Below are positions 9,867 through 17,939 of a stretch of 64,000 bases of DNA, piece by piece. The translations under genes and the position numbers were made by a program. Each line of letters opens with the position of its first letter. Positions within the stretch are counted from its first letter, which is position 1. The DNA is from Bacillus sp. SJS (lineage in GTDB: Bacteria; Bacillota; Bacilli; Bacillales; Bacillaceae): contig NZ_JAQV02000015.1 of NCBI RefSeq assembly GCF_000732485.2, forward strand, positions 339,805-403,804. Reading direction: 5' to 3'. The notes under the pieces are model-generated. The model was not told the origin of the DNA. It saw only the letters and a list, made by a program, of their open reading frames with translations, and did not search any database.

Positions 9867-10280
9867 TTGTCTAAAACATTTGACCGCCATCAGCAAGGCC
9901 TTGATAAGCTTATGGAGTACACTTTAAAAACGAATGATGATATTTCAACACATCTGCGGATTGTAGATGAGCTGAAGGATATTGCTCCTGATGTCGGAGA
10001 TATGATTATTGATTTTGCCTATGGAGAGGTTTACTCACGCGAGGGATTAACGAATAAACAAAGAGCGCTTGTTACAATTTCCTCCCTTGTCACACAAGGG
10101 ACAGAGCCGCAGCTGGAGCTTCACTTAAATACAGGCTTAACAGCCGGATTGACTCCTAAAGAAATTACGGAATCCATCATTCAGCTTGTTCCATACACAG
10201 GCTTCCCTAAGGTTTTGAACGCTCTGGCTGTTGCAAAGAAAGTATTTGCTCAGCGTGTGGACGATAAAAAAGAAGAGTAA
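9867..10280 (+). CDS. Carboxymuconolactone decarboxylase family protein
   Basis: A 137-residue helical protein of the CMD/AhpD superfamily. The conserved region is LTNKQRALVTISSLVTQGTEPQLELHLNTGL, with the family's His in ELHL; the CxxC thiol pair of peroxidase-type AhpD proteins is absent, so it is not a classical AhpD. It starts with TTG at 9867 after GAGAGGAG. It is the first gene before cidA and cidB, separated from them by a hairpin. Function in this setting is unknown; co-regulation with the holin-like pair is inferred from order and the upstream palindrome. Confidence 0.82.
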   Translation: MSKTFDRHQQGLDKLMEYTLKTNDDISTHLRIVDELKDIAPDVGDMIIDFAYGEVYSREGLTNKQRALVTISSLVTQGTEPQLELHLNTGLTAGLTPKEITESIIQLVPYTGFPKVLNALAVAKKVFAQRVDDKKEE

Positions 10281-10286
10281 TAACGT

Positions 10287-10316
10287 TTACAAAGAGCCTG
10301 TCCGGGCTCTTTGTTT
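10287..10316 (+). terminator. Hairpin between CMD gene and cidA
   Basis: ACAAAGAGCC (10289-10298) / GGGCTCTTTGT (10303-10313), a strong stem with a short T run. It may terminate or attenuate transcription into cidA. Confidence 0.65.
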
Positions 10317-10337
10317 CATGAGAAAGGAGGGATTGAA

Positions 10338-10715
10338 ATGAAGTGGATTCTGCTTATTAGCCAGATAGCCTTTATACATTGTTTTTATTTTCTTGGAGTA
10401 TGGCTTACGGGAGTGTTTTCTCTTCCAATTCCATCCGGCATGATCGGGATGGCTATTCTTCTCCTTGCCCTGACTTTTAAGATCATTAAGTTGGAGTGGG
10501 TCGAAAAAGGAGCAGCCTGGCTTCTCGCAGAATTGCTGCTGTTTTTCGTTCCGTCTGCCGTTGGGATTGTTGATTATACAGAATTGTTCGGCTGGATTGG
10601 GCTTCAAATGCTTGGCATCATTCTAATCAGCACGTTTTTGGTTATGGGTGCAACGGCCTTTACCGCAGAGAGAATTAATAACCGCAGAAGGGAGGCCGTT
10701 CCAGATGCTGATTGA
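10338..10715 (+). CDS. cidA: CidA/LrgA-family holin-like membrane protein
   Basis: A 125-residue membrane protein of the LrgA/CidA family with four hydrophobic segments. The motif FSLPIPSGMIGMAILLLAL is typical of this family. The ATG at 10338 has the strong ribosome binding site AAAGGAGG (10323-10330); earlier TTG codons fall in the preceding hairpin. CidA proteins are described as holin-like and are linked to murein hydrolase activity and overflow metabolism; in B. subtilis the homologue is YwbH. It overlaps cidB by 11 bases, so the two are translationally coupled. Confidence 0.88.
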   Translation: MKWILLISQIAFIHCFYFLGVWLTGVFSLPIPSGMIGMAILLLALTFKIIKLEWVEKGAAWLLAELLLFFVPSAVGIVDYTELFGWIGLQMLGIILISTFLVMGATAFTAERINNRRREAVPDAD

Positions 10716-11400
10716 GCTAATGCTTGCAACCCTTATCACTTATCTAGTATATAAATTTGGCAAATTCGCTTATCGAAAACATGCATTCCCTTTGCTTCAT
10801 CCCCTCCTGGTCTGTCCCATTATACTAATTGGCCTGATTCGTCTATTTGACATTTCGGCCTCAGAATATATGGAGCATTCGAGGCTGCTTACGCATATGC
10901 TCGGTCCCGCTACAGTCGCATTTGCTGTACCGATTTACAAGCATGCTGGCCTGATTAAAAAATACACGGCTGAAATTTTCTTTAGTGTAACGGCCGGTTC
11001 TGTAGCTGCCATTCTCACTTCTTTTTTTCTTGCATTATGGGTTCATATAAATGGAGACTGGATAATCAGTATTTTGCCAAGGTCCATAACGACTCCAATC
11101 GCGATTGAAGTATCGAAGGAAATCGGCGGGCTTCCTGCACTCACCACCGTTTTTGTCATCATAACCGGAATAATCGGAGGAATCATTGGACCTTCTATCA
11201 TCAAGTGGATGTCCATAAAAACACCGATTGCAAAAGGCTTGATGCTCGGTATGGCTGCCCATGGGGTCGGAACATCCAAAGCTATGGAATATGGAGAACT
11301 TGAAGGAACATTTTCCAGCCTGTCCATGATATTAGCTGGATTTCTTACCCTCCTGTGGGGATACTCCCTAATCCCGGTTCTGCTTCGGTTTATTTCTTAA
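10705..11400 (+). CDS. cidB: CidB/LrgB-family membrane protein
   Basis: A 231-residue multi-pass membrane protein of the LrgB family, partner of CidA. Family wording includes LGPATVAFAVPIYKH, GGLPALTTVFVIITGIIGG and AAHGVGTSKAMEYGELEGTFSSLSM. The ATG at 10705 has GAAGGGAGG upstream and lies inside the end of cidA. LrgB proteins are thought to act with LrgA/CidA partners as a membrane complex that affects autolysis or transports small metabolites (pyruvate or glycolate in some relatives). The B. subtilis counterpart by order is YwbG. Confidence 0.9.
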   Translation: MLIELMLATLITYLVYKFGKFAYRKHAFPLLHPLLVCPIILIGLIRLFDISASEYMEHSRLLTHMLGPATVAFAVPIYKHAGLIKKYTAEIFFSVTAGSVAAILTSFFLALWVHINGDWIISILPRSITTPIAIEVSKEIGGLPALTTVFVIITGIIGGIIGPSIIKWMSIKTPIAKGLMLGMAAHGVGTSKAMEYGELEGTFSSLSMILAGFLTLLWGYSLIPVLLRFIS

Positions 11401-11440
11401 AAAGCTTGTACCTGATTAAACTGCAGGGCAAGCTTTTTAT
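11397..11440 (+). terminator. Terminator after cidB
   Basis: AAAAAGCTTG / CAAGCTTTTT stem with a 20-base loop and a terminal T run. Confidence 0.7.
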
Positions 11441-11517
11441 GTCTTTTATAATGGATGCCGTTTTTAATAGGCTCTTTGAATTCCATTTTGCTCCAGCAGG
11501 GGAGTTGGGAAAAATCC

Positions 11518-12784
11518 CTATTGAACGGATTTAAATACAAGGACCGTATTATGACCGCCAAAACCGAGGGAATTGCTCATTGCCGCATGTAAAACGGTTT
11601 TTCTAGCAACCCCAGGTACGTAGTCTAAATCACAATCCGGGTCCGGTTCATCCAAATTCAAGGTGGGAGGAATCACTCCTGTTTTTAATGTCATTAAAGT
11701 GAAGATTGCCTCAATTGCACCGGCTGCACCCATCATATGGCCCGTCATGGACTTAGTTGAACTGATTGGAATGTTATACGCGTGTTTTCCGAAAAACCCT
11801 TTAATTGCTTCAGTTTCTATTTTGTCATTGTAAATCGTGGCTGTCCCGTGAGCGTTTATATATTTGATCTCTTCCTTATCCAGTCTGGATTGCCCGAGTG
11901 CCAGCTCCATTGCTCTTACTGCTCCTTCTCCCCCTGATGCCGGGCTCGTAATATGAAACGCATCTGCCGCTGAGCCATAGCCTGTAATTTCTCCATATAT
12001 GTCCGCCCCTCTATTTATAGCGGATTCAAGTGACTCCAAAATGAGCGCTGCCGCCCCTTCCCCCATCACCAGCCCATCCCGGTTTCGGCTAAAAGGGCGG
12101 CAGGACGTATTTGGATCCGGATTAGCAGAAATGGCTCCCATCGCACAAAACGCTCCAACACCGAGGGGGGTAATAGAAGCTTCCGTTCCCCCGGCAATCA
12201 TCATATCAGCCTCCCCCCGCTGTATGACCCTCATTGCGTCTCCCACTGCGCTTGCACCGGATGCACAGGATAAAACCGTGCAATTGTTCACTCCTTTTGC
12301 CTGCAGCGCAATAGAGACCTGACTTGATGCCATGTTGGATATCACCATTGTTGTTGCAAAGGGATACAAGCTCTTGTACCCCCCCTTCCTGCAAACTCTT
12401 AAAGCTTTCTTCAAAGCTTTCAATCCCCCCTATGGCTGTCCCAAACCATACACCAATCCGCTCCGATTCAACATCCATCCCGATTTGAATTCCAGCATCC
12501 TGAACAGCCATCACCGATGAAGCAATCGCATACTGTGCAAACCGGTCCATTCGATGACGGTCATTCACTTTTACATAATCTGATAACCTGAAATCCCTCA
12601 CCTCAGCAGCCGTTTTCGCTGAGAATCCGGACGTATCAAACCGGGTTAGCTCCCCAATCCCTGAAATGCCTTGTACAGCAGAATCCCATGTTGCTTTCAT
12701 ACTATTTCCCATCCCTGTTACAGCTCCAACTCCGGTAACAACCACCCTTTTCAAACAAATCCCCCCTTCCTCCCTTTCTACCAT
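11518..12784 (-). pseudogene. Beta-ketoacyl-ACP synthase II (FabF-like), single frameshift
   Basis: Two overlapping frames together encode one KAS II protein. The N-terminal part (VVVTGVGAVTGMGNS) probably starts with TTG at 12754 rather than ATG at 12784. The C-terminal part carries the catalytic triad: Cys in VLSCASGASAVGDAM, His in NAHGTAT and His in STKSMTGHMMGAAGAIE. The break lies in a run of seven G on the coding strand (12379-12385): with six G the reading becomes SLQEGGYKSLYPFATTM and joins both parts without loss. KAS II extends acyl-ACP with malonyl-ACP in fatty acid synthesis. It stands alone, without acpP or other fab genes, so it is probably an accessory copy. Either a true pseudogene, a phase-variable gene or a base-calling error. 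Confidence 0.85.
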
Positions 12785-12817
12785 TTAATTAACATAAATA
12801 CAATATTTTACAAAACA

Positions 12818-12852
12818 AAAGACATGCACCATTAAGGCGCATGCCTTTTATC
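12818..12852 (-). terminator. Terminator after DUF4181 gene
   Basis: Hairpin GGCATGCGCC / GGTGCATGTC on the minus strand followed by a T-rich tract, between the DUF4181 gene and the KAS II gene. Confidence 0.65.
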
Positions 12853-12894
12853 ATTATTCCTGCAAACTGCACGAGCCCCTGCAGGGAAAGCAGA

Positions 12895-13275
12895 CTACAC
12901 AAAGAATGGCATAGCAATTAAAGCTAGTAAAAAGAAACCACTAACAACAACCCCAAACAGCGACAGGATATGTCTCCTAGTCTCCCTGACATATTTCCAT
13001 TCCATGAATGCCCGGAAGAGACAAAGAACCATAGAATAGATAAATGCTATGATACCCGGAGAATAAGAAAAAATAATACCAGCTGCTAAAACGACCCAGA
13101 ACATAATAAAGAGTGCTGTTTCTCCAGCGCGGTGCACATTGTTTATACTGCGGTAAATCCATCCTTCTCCCCGATCAATCTTAAACTTCTTTATTAGCCA
13201 CTTTTCCATTCTCCAGAAAAGTAAGAGAATCAAGATAATCACCACAAGAATATAGCCCCAAGGCAATGACTCCAC
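12895..13275 (-). CDS. Small membrane protein, DUF4181 family
   Basis: A 126-residue membrane protein with four predicted hydrophobic segments (about residues 6-20, 52-68, 70-88 and 106-124). The segment between the first two, EKWLIKKFKIDRGEGWIYRS followed by VHRAGE, fits the DUF4181 family known from Bacillus species. No function is established for this family. It is preceded by GGAGGTGG on the minus strand and followed by a terminator, so it is likely monocistronic. Confidence 0.72.
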   Translation of the reverse strand: MESLPWGYILVVIILILLLFWRMEKWLIKKFKIDRGEGWIYRSINNVHRAGETALFIMFWVVLAAGIIFSYSPGIIAFIYSMVLCLFRAFMEWKYVRETRRHILSLFGVVVSGFFLLALIAMPFFV

Positions 13276-13381
13276 CTCCCCATCATGAATTTACCATATT
13301 ATAGAAGATAACAGAATTTATTTTTCATAAGCACCCTAATCAGAGGAAATGATTGAAATTCAAACCTGCTGAGAGCTGAAA

Positions 13382-13416
13382 AAGAAAAAACGTCCCTTCA
13401 AGTGAAAGGACGTCAT
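13382..13416 (-). terminator. Terminator after ABC-F gene
   Basis: ACGTCC / GGACGT stem, extended by CTTTCACTTGAAGG, followed on the minus strand by TTTTTTCTTTTTC. Confidence 0.8.
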
Positions 13417-13425
13417 CTTCTTGAA

Positions 13426-15255
13426 CTATATGATCGAATCCAGCTGATCGTACAATTTCCCCCATCTGGCTTTTAATTCAGAGAAATCTCTGGATTCAGA
13501 AGTTAGGCTTTTCAGCCGTTCTTCAATGGCTATAAGCTCTTCCTCAATTTCCTCCGCCGTCATTTCTTTTGCTGCTGGTACTTTTGGCGGTGCAGAAAAC
13601 GTGCTTTGTTCAGCGGCGGCCGCGAAAACAGGCTCCATTTTTTCTCTCGTCCAGGAGTAGCCTCCTTCAAATGGATAAACCTTGCCTCCGTGTATCCAAG
13701 CTGTTTTCGTAAACAGTTTTTCTAAAAAATATCGATCATGGGACACTGCCAGTACGGTCCCATCAAATTGCTCAATTGCATCCTCCAATACCTCACGCGA
13801 CTCAATATCCAGATGGTTTGTCGGTTCATCCAGTATTAAAAGATTGATGTCTTTTTGCATCAGCTTCGCAAGCTGGATTCTCATCCGTTCTCCTCCGCTT
13901 GTGTTTTCCATATTCTTGAAAACGGACGCACCGTAAAAAAGGAATTTTGCCAACGTGTGTCTTGCATCTTCCTCAATCATGGAAAGGCCTTCACGAAAAT
14001 ATTGGATAACGGTCATTTTCCCCTCTGCTGCAGAAATCAGCTGCTGGGCAAGGTATCCTGCCTTTACACTGCTGCCGAGCCGTGCTATACCGCAATCCGG
14101 CTTCACTTCACCTAAAATCATCCTGATAAGAGTAGACTTGCCTGATCCATTTTCTCCGACGATTGCCAGACGGTCACGGTATAAGATCTCTAAATTTACT
14201 TCCGAGAAAAGTTTATTCCCGCTGAATTCCTTCGCTGCACCCTCTATCGTTATTGCTCTTTTGCCGCTTCGCTCCGAGCCTTCGAACTGCAGACCCATTT
14301 TCCTGTGCTCCAAAACCGGTCGCTTCAGCTTCTCCATTCGTTCCAATGCCCGTTCCATATTCCGAGCGCGTTTATGAAGGCTTTCACTCGGTGGATTTGC
14401 CTGATTCGCCCATTCTTTAAGCTGCTTGATCGCTTCCTTCATCTTTCTAATCTTTTTTTGCTGCTCCTGATAGGCTTGAAATTCATTTAGCAGCCTTTTC
14501 TGTTTTTTATCTATGAATTTCGAGTACTTGCCGGGATAGACCGTTATTTCCCCTTCGTCCAAATCCATAATTTTCGTTGATGTTTCGTCAAGAAATTGCC
14601 TGTCATGAGAAATGAGAACCACCGTTCCCTTGTATTCCTTTAGAAACTGTTCAAGCCATTCCACAGCATGTATATCTAAGTGGTTTGTCGGTTCATCTAG
14701 CAGCAGGAGTTCAGGCTCCTGAAGCAAAATCAGCCCGAGTCCGACCTTCGTCTTTTCTCCTCCGCTCAGCGAATGAAAAGGCTGATTCAGCAACTCTTTG
14801 ATTCTCAGTCCTGCTGCCACTTTATTCAGCTTGGCATCCGCCTCATATCCTCCACCCCTTTCAAATTGCTCCTGCAGGCTGCCGTATTGGGTAAGTTTCC
14901 TATCTAAATCAAACGAATTGGCAGATGCCATCTCTTTTTCAAGTATGGTCATCTGTTCTTTTATAGCAAGCAATTCAGTAAAAGCTCTCCGCAGCATTCC
15001 CTCTGCCGTTTCTCCCTGTTTAGATTTCGGAATTTGCGCAAGATATCCCGTTTTCGCCCCCCTGCGAATGGAAATAACACCCCCGTCAGGTTCCTCGATC
15101 CCTTTTACTAACTTAAAAATAGTTGTCTTACCTGTTCCATTCCTTCCGACTAATCCAATCCTGTCATTTTCATGTATTTCAAACGATACGTTTTCAAACA
15201 GCATGTGTCCTCCAAAGGACTTGGAAATATTTTGACCCGAACAAATAATCATCAT
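13426..15255 (-). CDS. ABC-F family ATPase (ribosome-associated, possible antibiotic protection)
   Basis: A 609-residue soluble protein with two ABC ATPase domains and no membrane segment, the layout of ABC-F translation factors. Walker A motifs are GRNGTGKTT and GENGSGKST; signature motifs are LSGGEKTKVGLGL and TSGGERMRIQLAKL; both Walker B segments read LLLLDEPTNHLD and LLILDEPTNHLD. The linker (about 245-330) is basic and helical, as in factors that reach the ribosomal E site, and there is a C-terminal coiled coil. The start at 15255 follows AAAAGGAG; an upstream in-frame extension is unlikely. A promoter, a 44-codon leader and a terminator precede it, a pattern typical of inducible ABC-F resistance genes such as vmlR and lmo0919. 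Subfamily and drug specificity cannot be assigned by eye. Confidence 0.9.
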   Translation of the reverse strand: MMIICSGQNISKSFGGHMLFENVSFEIHENDRIGLVGRNGTGKTTIFKLVKGIEEPDGGVISIRRGAKTGYLAQIPKSKQGETAEGMLRRAFTELLAIKEQMTILEKEMASANSFDLDRKLTQYGSLQEQFERGGGYEADAKLNKVAAGLRIKELLNQPFHSLSGGEKTKVGLGLILLQEPELLLLDEPTNHLDIHAVEWLEQFLKEYKGTVVLISHDRQFLDETSTKIMDLDEGEITVYPGKYSKFIDKKQKRLLNEFQAYQEQQKKIRKMKEAIKQLKEWANQANPPSESLHKRARNMERALERMEKLKRPVLEHRKMGLQFEGSERSGKRAITIEGAAKEFSGNKLFSEVNLEILYRDRLAIVGENGSGKSTLIRMILGEVKPDCGIARLGSSVKAGYLAQQLISAAEGKMTVIQYFREGLSMIEEDARHTLAKFLFYGASVFKNMENTSGGERMRIQLAKLMQKDINLLILDEPTNHLDIESREVLEDAIEQFDGTVLAVSHDRYFLEKLFTKTAWIHGGKVYPFEGGYSWTREKMEPVFAAAAEQSTFSAPPKVPAAKEMTAEEIEEELIAIEERLKSLTSESRDFSELKARWGKLYDQLDSII

Positions 15256-15326
15256 TATTACTCCTTTTTCAATGGTTTTTTTATTTAAAGGAGCATAGCT
15301 GTTTAAAAAACCTATAAATACGGACA

Positions 15327-15355
15327 CAAAAAGAGAGAGCTAACAAGCCCTCCCT
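15327..15355 (-). terminator. Attenuator-like terminator in the ABC-F leader
   Basis: Minus-strand stem AGGGAGGGCT (15355-15346), loop TGTT, AGCTCTCTCT (15341-15332), two G-U pairs, then a run of T. It sits between the leader ORF stop (15391) and the ABC-F start (15255), so transcripts must pass it to express the gene. Confidence 0.75.
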
Positions 15356-15390
15356 AATCGCACAGATATTTAGGCGGATAAGAGATCTTC

Positions 15391-15525
15391 TTAACATTCC
15401 GGTTCAGCTATGCAGTTGCGAAAAAAGGACAGACTTATCCCGTTGGCAGCTGCAGCATGAAAAATCGCACGGCACAAATAAAGGAAACTCAATCTCTCAG
15501 CCAATGCAATCACAGAACGTTTCAT
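15391..15525 (-). CDS. Leader peptide upstream of ABC-F gene
   Basis: A 44-codon frame with an excellent ribosome binding site (GGAGGTGGAGAAGAG before ATG), directly downstream of a consensus promoter. It begins MKRSVIALAERLSFLYLCRA and ends IAEPEC. It is followed after 35 bases by a terminator and then the ABC-F gene. In known ribosome-mediated attenuation systems, drug-stalled ribosomes on such a leader prevent terminator formation. I could not identify a convincing anti-terminator pairing by eye. It has no recognisable domain and may have no function beyond regulation. Confidence 0.65.
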   Translation of the reverse strand: MKRSVIALAERLSFLYLCRAIFHAAAANGISLSFFRNCIAEPEC

Positions 15526-15560
15526 CTCTTCTCCACCTCCTTCGAACAGTAATTAGTACT

Positions 15561-15589
15561 AGTATATACAAAAAGTGTTTTTCTGACAA
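15561..15589 (-). promoter_or_regulatory. SigA-type promoter of the ABC-F leader transcript
   Basis: Minus strand TTGTCA (15589-15584), 17-base spacer, TATACT (15566-15561). The predicted start of transcription lies about 30 bases before the leader ATG. Confidence 0.75.
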
Positions 15590-15631
15590 TTCTATTTTTT
15601 TGCATTTATGTTTTGGCATTTCCTGCAAACA

Positions 15632-15660
15632 AAAAAGAGCACCCTTCACGAGTACTCTTC
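15632..15660 (-). terminator. Terminator after the kinase-like gene
   Basis: Minus strand AAGAGTAC / GTGCTCTT stem then TTTTTT, starting at the stop codon of the kinase-like gene. Confidence 0.75.
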
Positions 15661-16766
15661 TAATAAACTTCCATATAGGGCAGGATGACTGTAACTCTCG
15701 TCCCTTGGCCATTTTCGCTGTCTACTTTAATTTTGCCTTCGTGGTTTTTAAGAATCTCCATGCTGACGGCAAGTCCCAAACCTTTGCCTGCTTCTTTAGT
15801 TGCTGAGAATGGGATGAAGAGCTTCTCTAGGATTTCATTTTCTATTCCGCACCCATTGTCTTCAATAATAATTTCAATGGAATCTGCTTTCAGATTTGTG
15901 AAGATTTCAATCTTTCCTTCACAGTCGTCAGCCTTCAAAAATGATTCCATTGCGTTTCTAACGATGTTCAAGATTACTTGCTTAATTTTCTTATTATCTA
16001 CAAAAAGAACCGGATTTTTCAGATTGGCCTGATAATGCACCTCACAGCCGAAATGAATCGCTTCTCTTTTTGATGTCATTGCCGCATCATCAAGGAGCTG
16101 GGAAAGCAAAACCTTCCTTTTCGACATGACGGGCGGACGTTCATCAAACAGGTACTCGTATAGGTCATGATTAGCCCGGCTGAGCCCCTCGAATGTAAGA
16201 TTTTTATCATCTGGATCAATCAAGTGGGGCTTCACTTGGTTAAAGAATCCTTTTATGCTTGTAAGCGGGCTCGATATGTCAGTTGAGATGCTGGCAGCAA
16301 TCTCCTTAAATGAACGGAGATGGTGATTCTGCACGGCAATCTCCTTCATCTCTTTAAGGGATTTTTCAAGCTGTGTATTTTTTTCAATTAATGACATATT
16401 TGCCTTCATCAAATCTGCTTCAAGATTCTTCATCGCTTGATAAACAGGCTCCAGAGAATCCTCTTTATTGATGCAGAAGATGTGAATCGTGTCTTTATTT
16501 TCATACTGAATGTATATGTCAAACAAACACAGCGGTTTGTTTTTCGTTTTCATGTTGAGTTCAATCTTGGAAATCGACGGCGTATCCAGTATAAACGAAG
16601 CCGCCTTTTTTTTACTGCCTATTCCTACAATATCAATGAAATTTCCGGTCTCATCGAATTCACTGAACGTTCTCTTCGAAACAGAAAGAATGTTCAGTCT
16701 CCGATCAACCATGAAGTAGGAAAATGGTATTTTTTCATATTTATTAGACATTAATTGCATTTCCAT
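15660..16766 (-). CDS. Histidine kinase-like protein lacking the phosphoacceptor His
   Basis: A 368-residue cytoplasmic protein. Residues about 1-110 look like a PAS-type sensor, then a coiled coil, then a HisKA-like helix and a full HATPase domain. The ATPase is intact: N box IKQVILNIVRNAMESF, G1 box DNGCGI, and GKGLGLAVS. The H box reads AASISTDISSPLTSIKGF where sporulation-type kinases read AAGIAHEIRNPLTAIKGF, so the phosphorylated His is Thr (codon ACT, near 16296). No other His sits in this helix. The protein may therefore be a scaffold or ATP sensor, or act through a partner. It has no membrane segment. Its start overlaps the B12-binding gene by 23 bases, so the two are translationally coupled and probably work together. 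Confidence 0.85.
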   Translation of the reverse strand: MEMQLMSNKYEKIPFSYFMVDRRLNILSVSKRTFSEFDETGNFIDIVGIGSKKKAASFILDTPSISKIELNMKTKNKPLCLFDIYIQYENKDTIHIFCINKEDSLEPVYQAMKNLEADLMKANMSLIEKNTQLEKSLKEMKEIAVQNHHLRSFKEIAASISTDISSPLTSIKGFFNQVKPHLIDPDDKNLTFEGLSRANHDLYEYLFDERPPVMSKRKVLLSQLLDDAAMTSKREAIHFGCEVHYQANLKNPVLFVDNKKIKQVILNIVRNAMESFLKADDCEGKIEIFTNLKADSIEIIIEDNGCGIENEILEKLFIPFSATKEAGKGLGLAVSMEILKNHEGKIKVDSENGQGTRVTVILPYMEVY

Positions 16767-17412
16767 GTTGAACAGTCCTTATATATTTAATTAAATCCTC
16801 AATTTCCGTCAGATTACGGATGACCATGGTGTTAGGAGGACAATGAAATTCAAGATCATGGCTCTCAGCCAGCTTTCCTCCTACCATAATAGTAGGTCCG
16901 AAAGGCAATTTTTCCAGTTCGTATATATACTTGTTGATTAGCGGCAGATTATAGGCTATGTTTACCGAAATCCCAATGACTTCAGGCTGGTATTTGTCTG
17001 CAAAATCCAACGCATGCTCAAGTGGCAGGTTCGCACCCAGGCATTGGGATTCCCATCCGTTCTCCTGAAAATAATTTGCTATCATATGAACGCCTAAATC
17101 GTGCTCCTCACCTTCCACACAGAAAAACATCGCTTTTTTCTTTTTGAGCGGCCTCACCTCATGCGGATGTTTCATCATGTGGTAATACTTGTAGGAAAGC
17201 AGATTTTTGCACACATGTGATGCTACATGTTCATCGGCCACTGTTATTACATTTTCTTCCCAAAGCTCGCCAATATAGTACATCGTTTCTTTTAGAGCGT
17301 CGTAGAACTCGATACTGTCTTTACCGAATGTAACTGATTCTAAATAGGTCCAGGCTTTCATAACCTTTCCATTTAATAAAAGCTTGCTAAGCTCCTCTAC
17401 TTGAAATTTCAT
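16744..17412 (-). CDS. B12-binding protein with CarH/LitR-type photoreceptor signatures
   Basis: A 222-residue protein made of a helical B12-binding cap (about 1-90) and a Rossmann B12-binding domain (about 92-215). The cap holds W51-x9-E61-H62, the Wx9EH signature described for the CarH/LitR adenosylcobalamin photoreceptors. The Rossmann domain holds E102-x-H104-x-x-G107, where His104 would be the lower cobalt ligand, then GISVN and VGG at the other two cofactor sites. Unlike CarH or LitR there is no N-terminal MerR DNA-binding domain. The gene is followed by, and overlaps, the His-less kinase-like gene, which is a plausible output partner. It could instead be a corrinoid carrier protein, but no methyltransferase gene is nearby. 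AGGTGAGGAG precedes the ATG. Confidence 0.85.
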   Translation of the reverse strand: MKFQVEELSKLLLNGKVMKAWTYLESVTFGKDSIEFYDALKETMYYIGELWEENVITVADEHVASHVCKNLLSYKYYHMMKHPHEVRPLKKKKAMFFCVEGEEHDLGVHMIANYFQENGWESQCLGANLPLEHALDFADKYQPEVIGISVNIAYNLPLINKYIYELEKLPFGPTIMVGGKLAESHDLEFHCPPNTMVIRNLTEIEDLIKYIRTVQHGNAINV

Positions 17413-17939
17413 TTCTCCTCACCTGCCTTTAGTGATTTTGTTAGCCCGTCTACTAAAGGGTAACATATGTGAATTCCTTTAGGTACCATTACGAACAAAA
17501 ACCAGATGGTATGTTCGCCTCATTTTTCATATTAGAACAACTTCATCAATACCCATTAATTTTTAAGGCAAAACCAAATCCGGAAAACTATTTTTAATTA
17601 ATCCAGGAAAGAATAGCCGCGGCCTCTGTACCAGTTCTTCCTTCTTTGGATGAAGGATGCCGGTATATATCGAATTGGAAGGAATTTGTTCGGAGTGTGC
17701 AGCCTGGATATACAAGCTGAGAAGTTTTTTGAGGTTCACTATATGTTTCTAGGTTCAATCTTTAAAACCCTTTAGAGATTGTGAAAATCATAAACAACTT
17801 GTTGTTTTGATCAAGATCGCCTATGCCAATGGTAACATACCCTCCTCAATAATAAGGTTTTTGTCCTGCTTTGTTACATAAATTTAATGATTCAACAAAC
17901 AATAGTTAGTAGAAAAAGGAATGATAAGGAGGATTTGGA
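17413..17939. other. Divergent intergenic region, no gene seen
   Basis: 527 bases between the B12-binding gene (minus) and the germination operon (plus). I see no convincing small gene. It includes a perfect inverted repeat AAACAAC-TT-GTTGTTT (17792-17807) of unknown meaning. A SigG promoter for the ger operon is expected here but I could not place it with confidence. Confidence 0.5.

Noticed and set aside
15497..15712. 71-codon minus-strand frame over the ABC-F promoter
   Set aside because: It covers the promoter and terminator; the 44-codon leader in another frame has the ribosome binding site.
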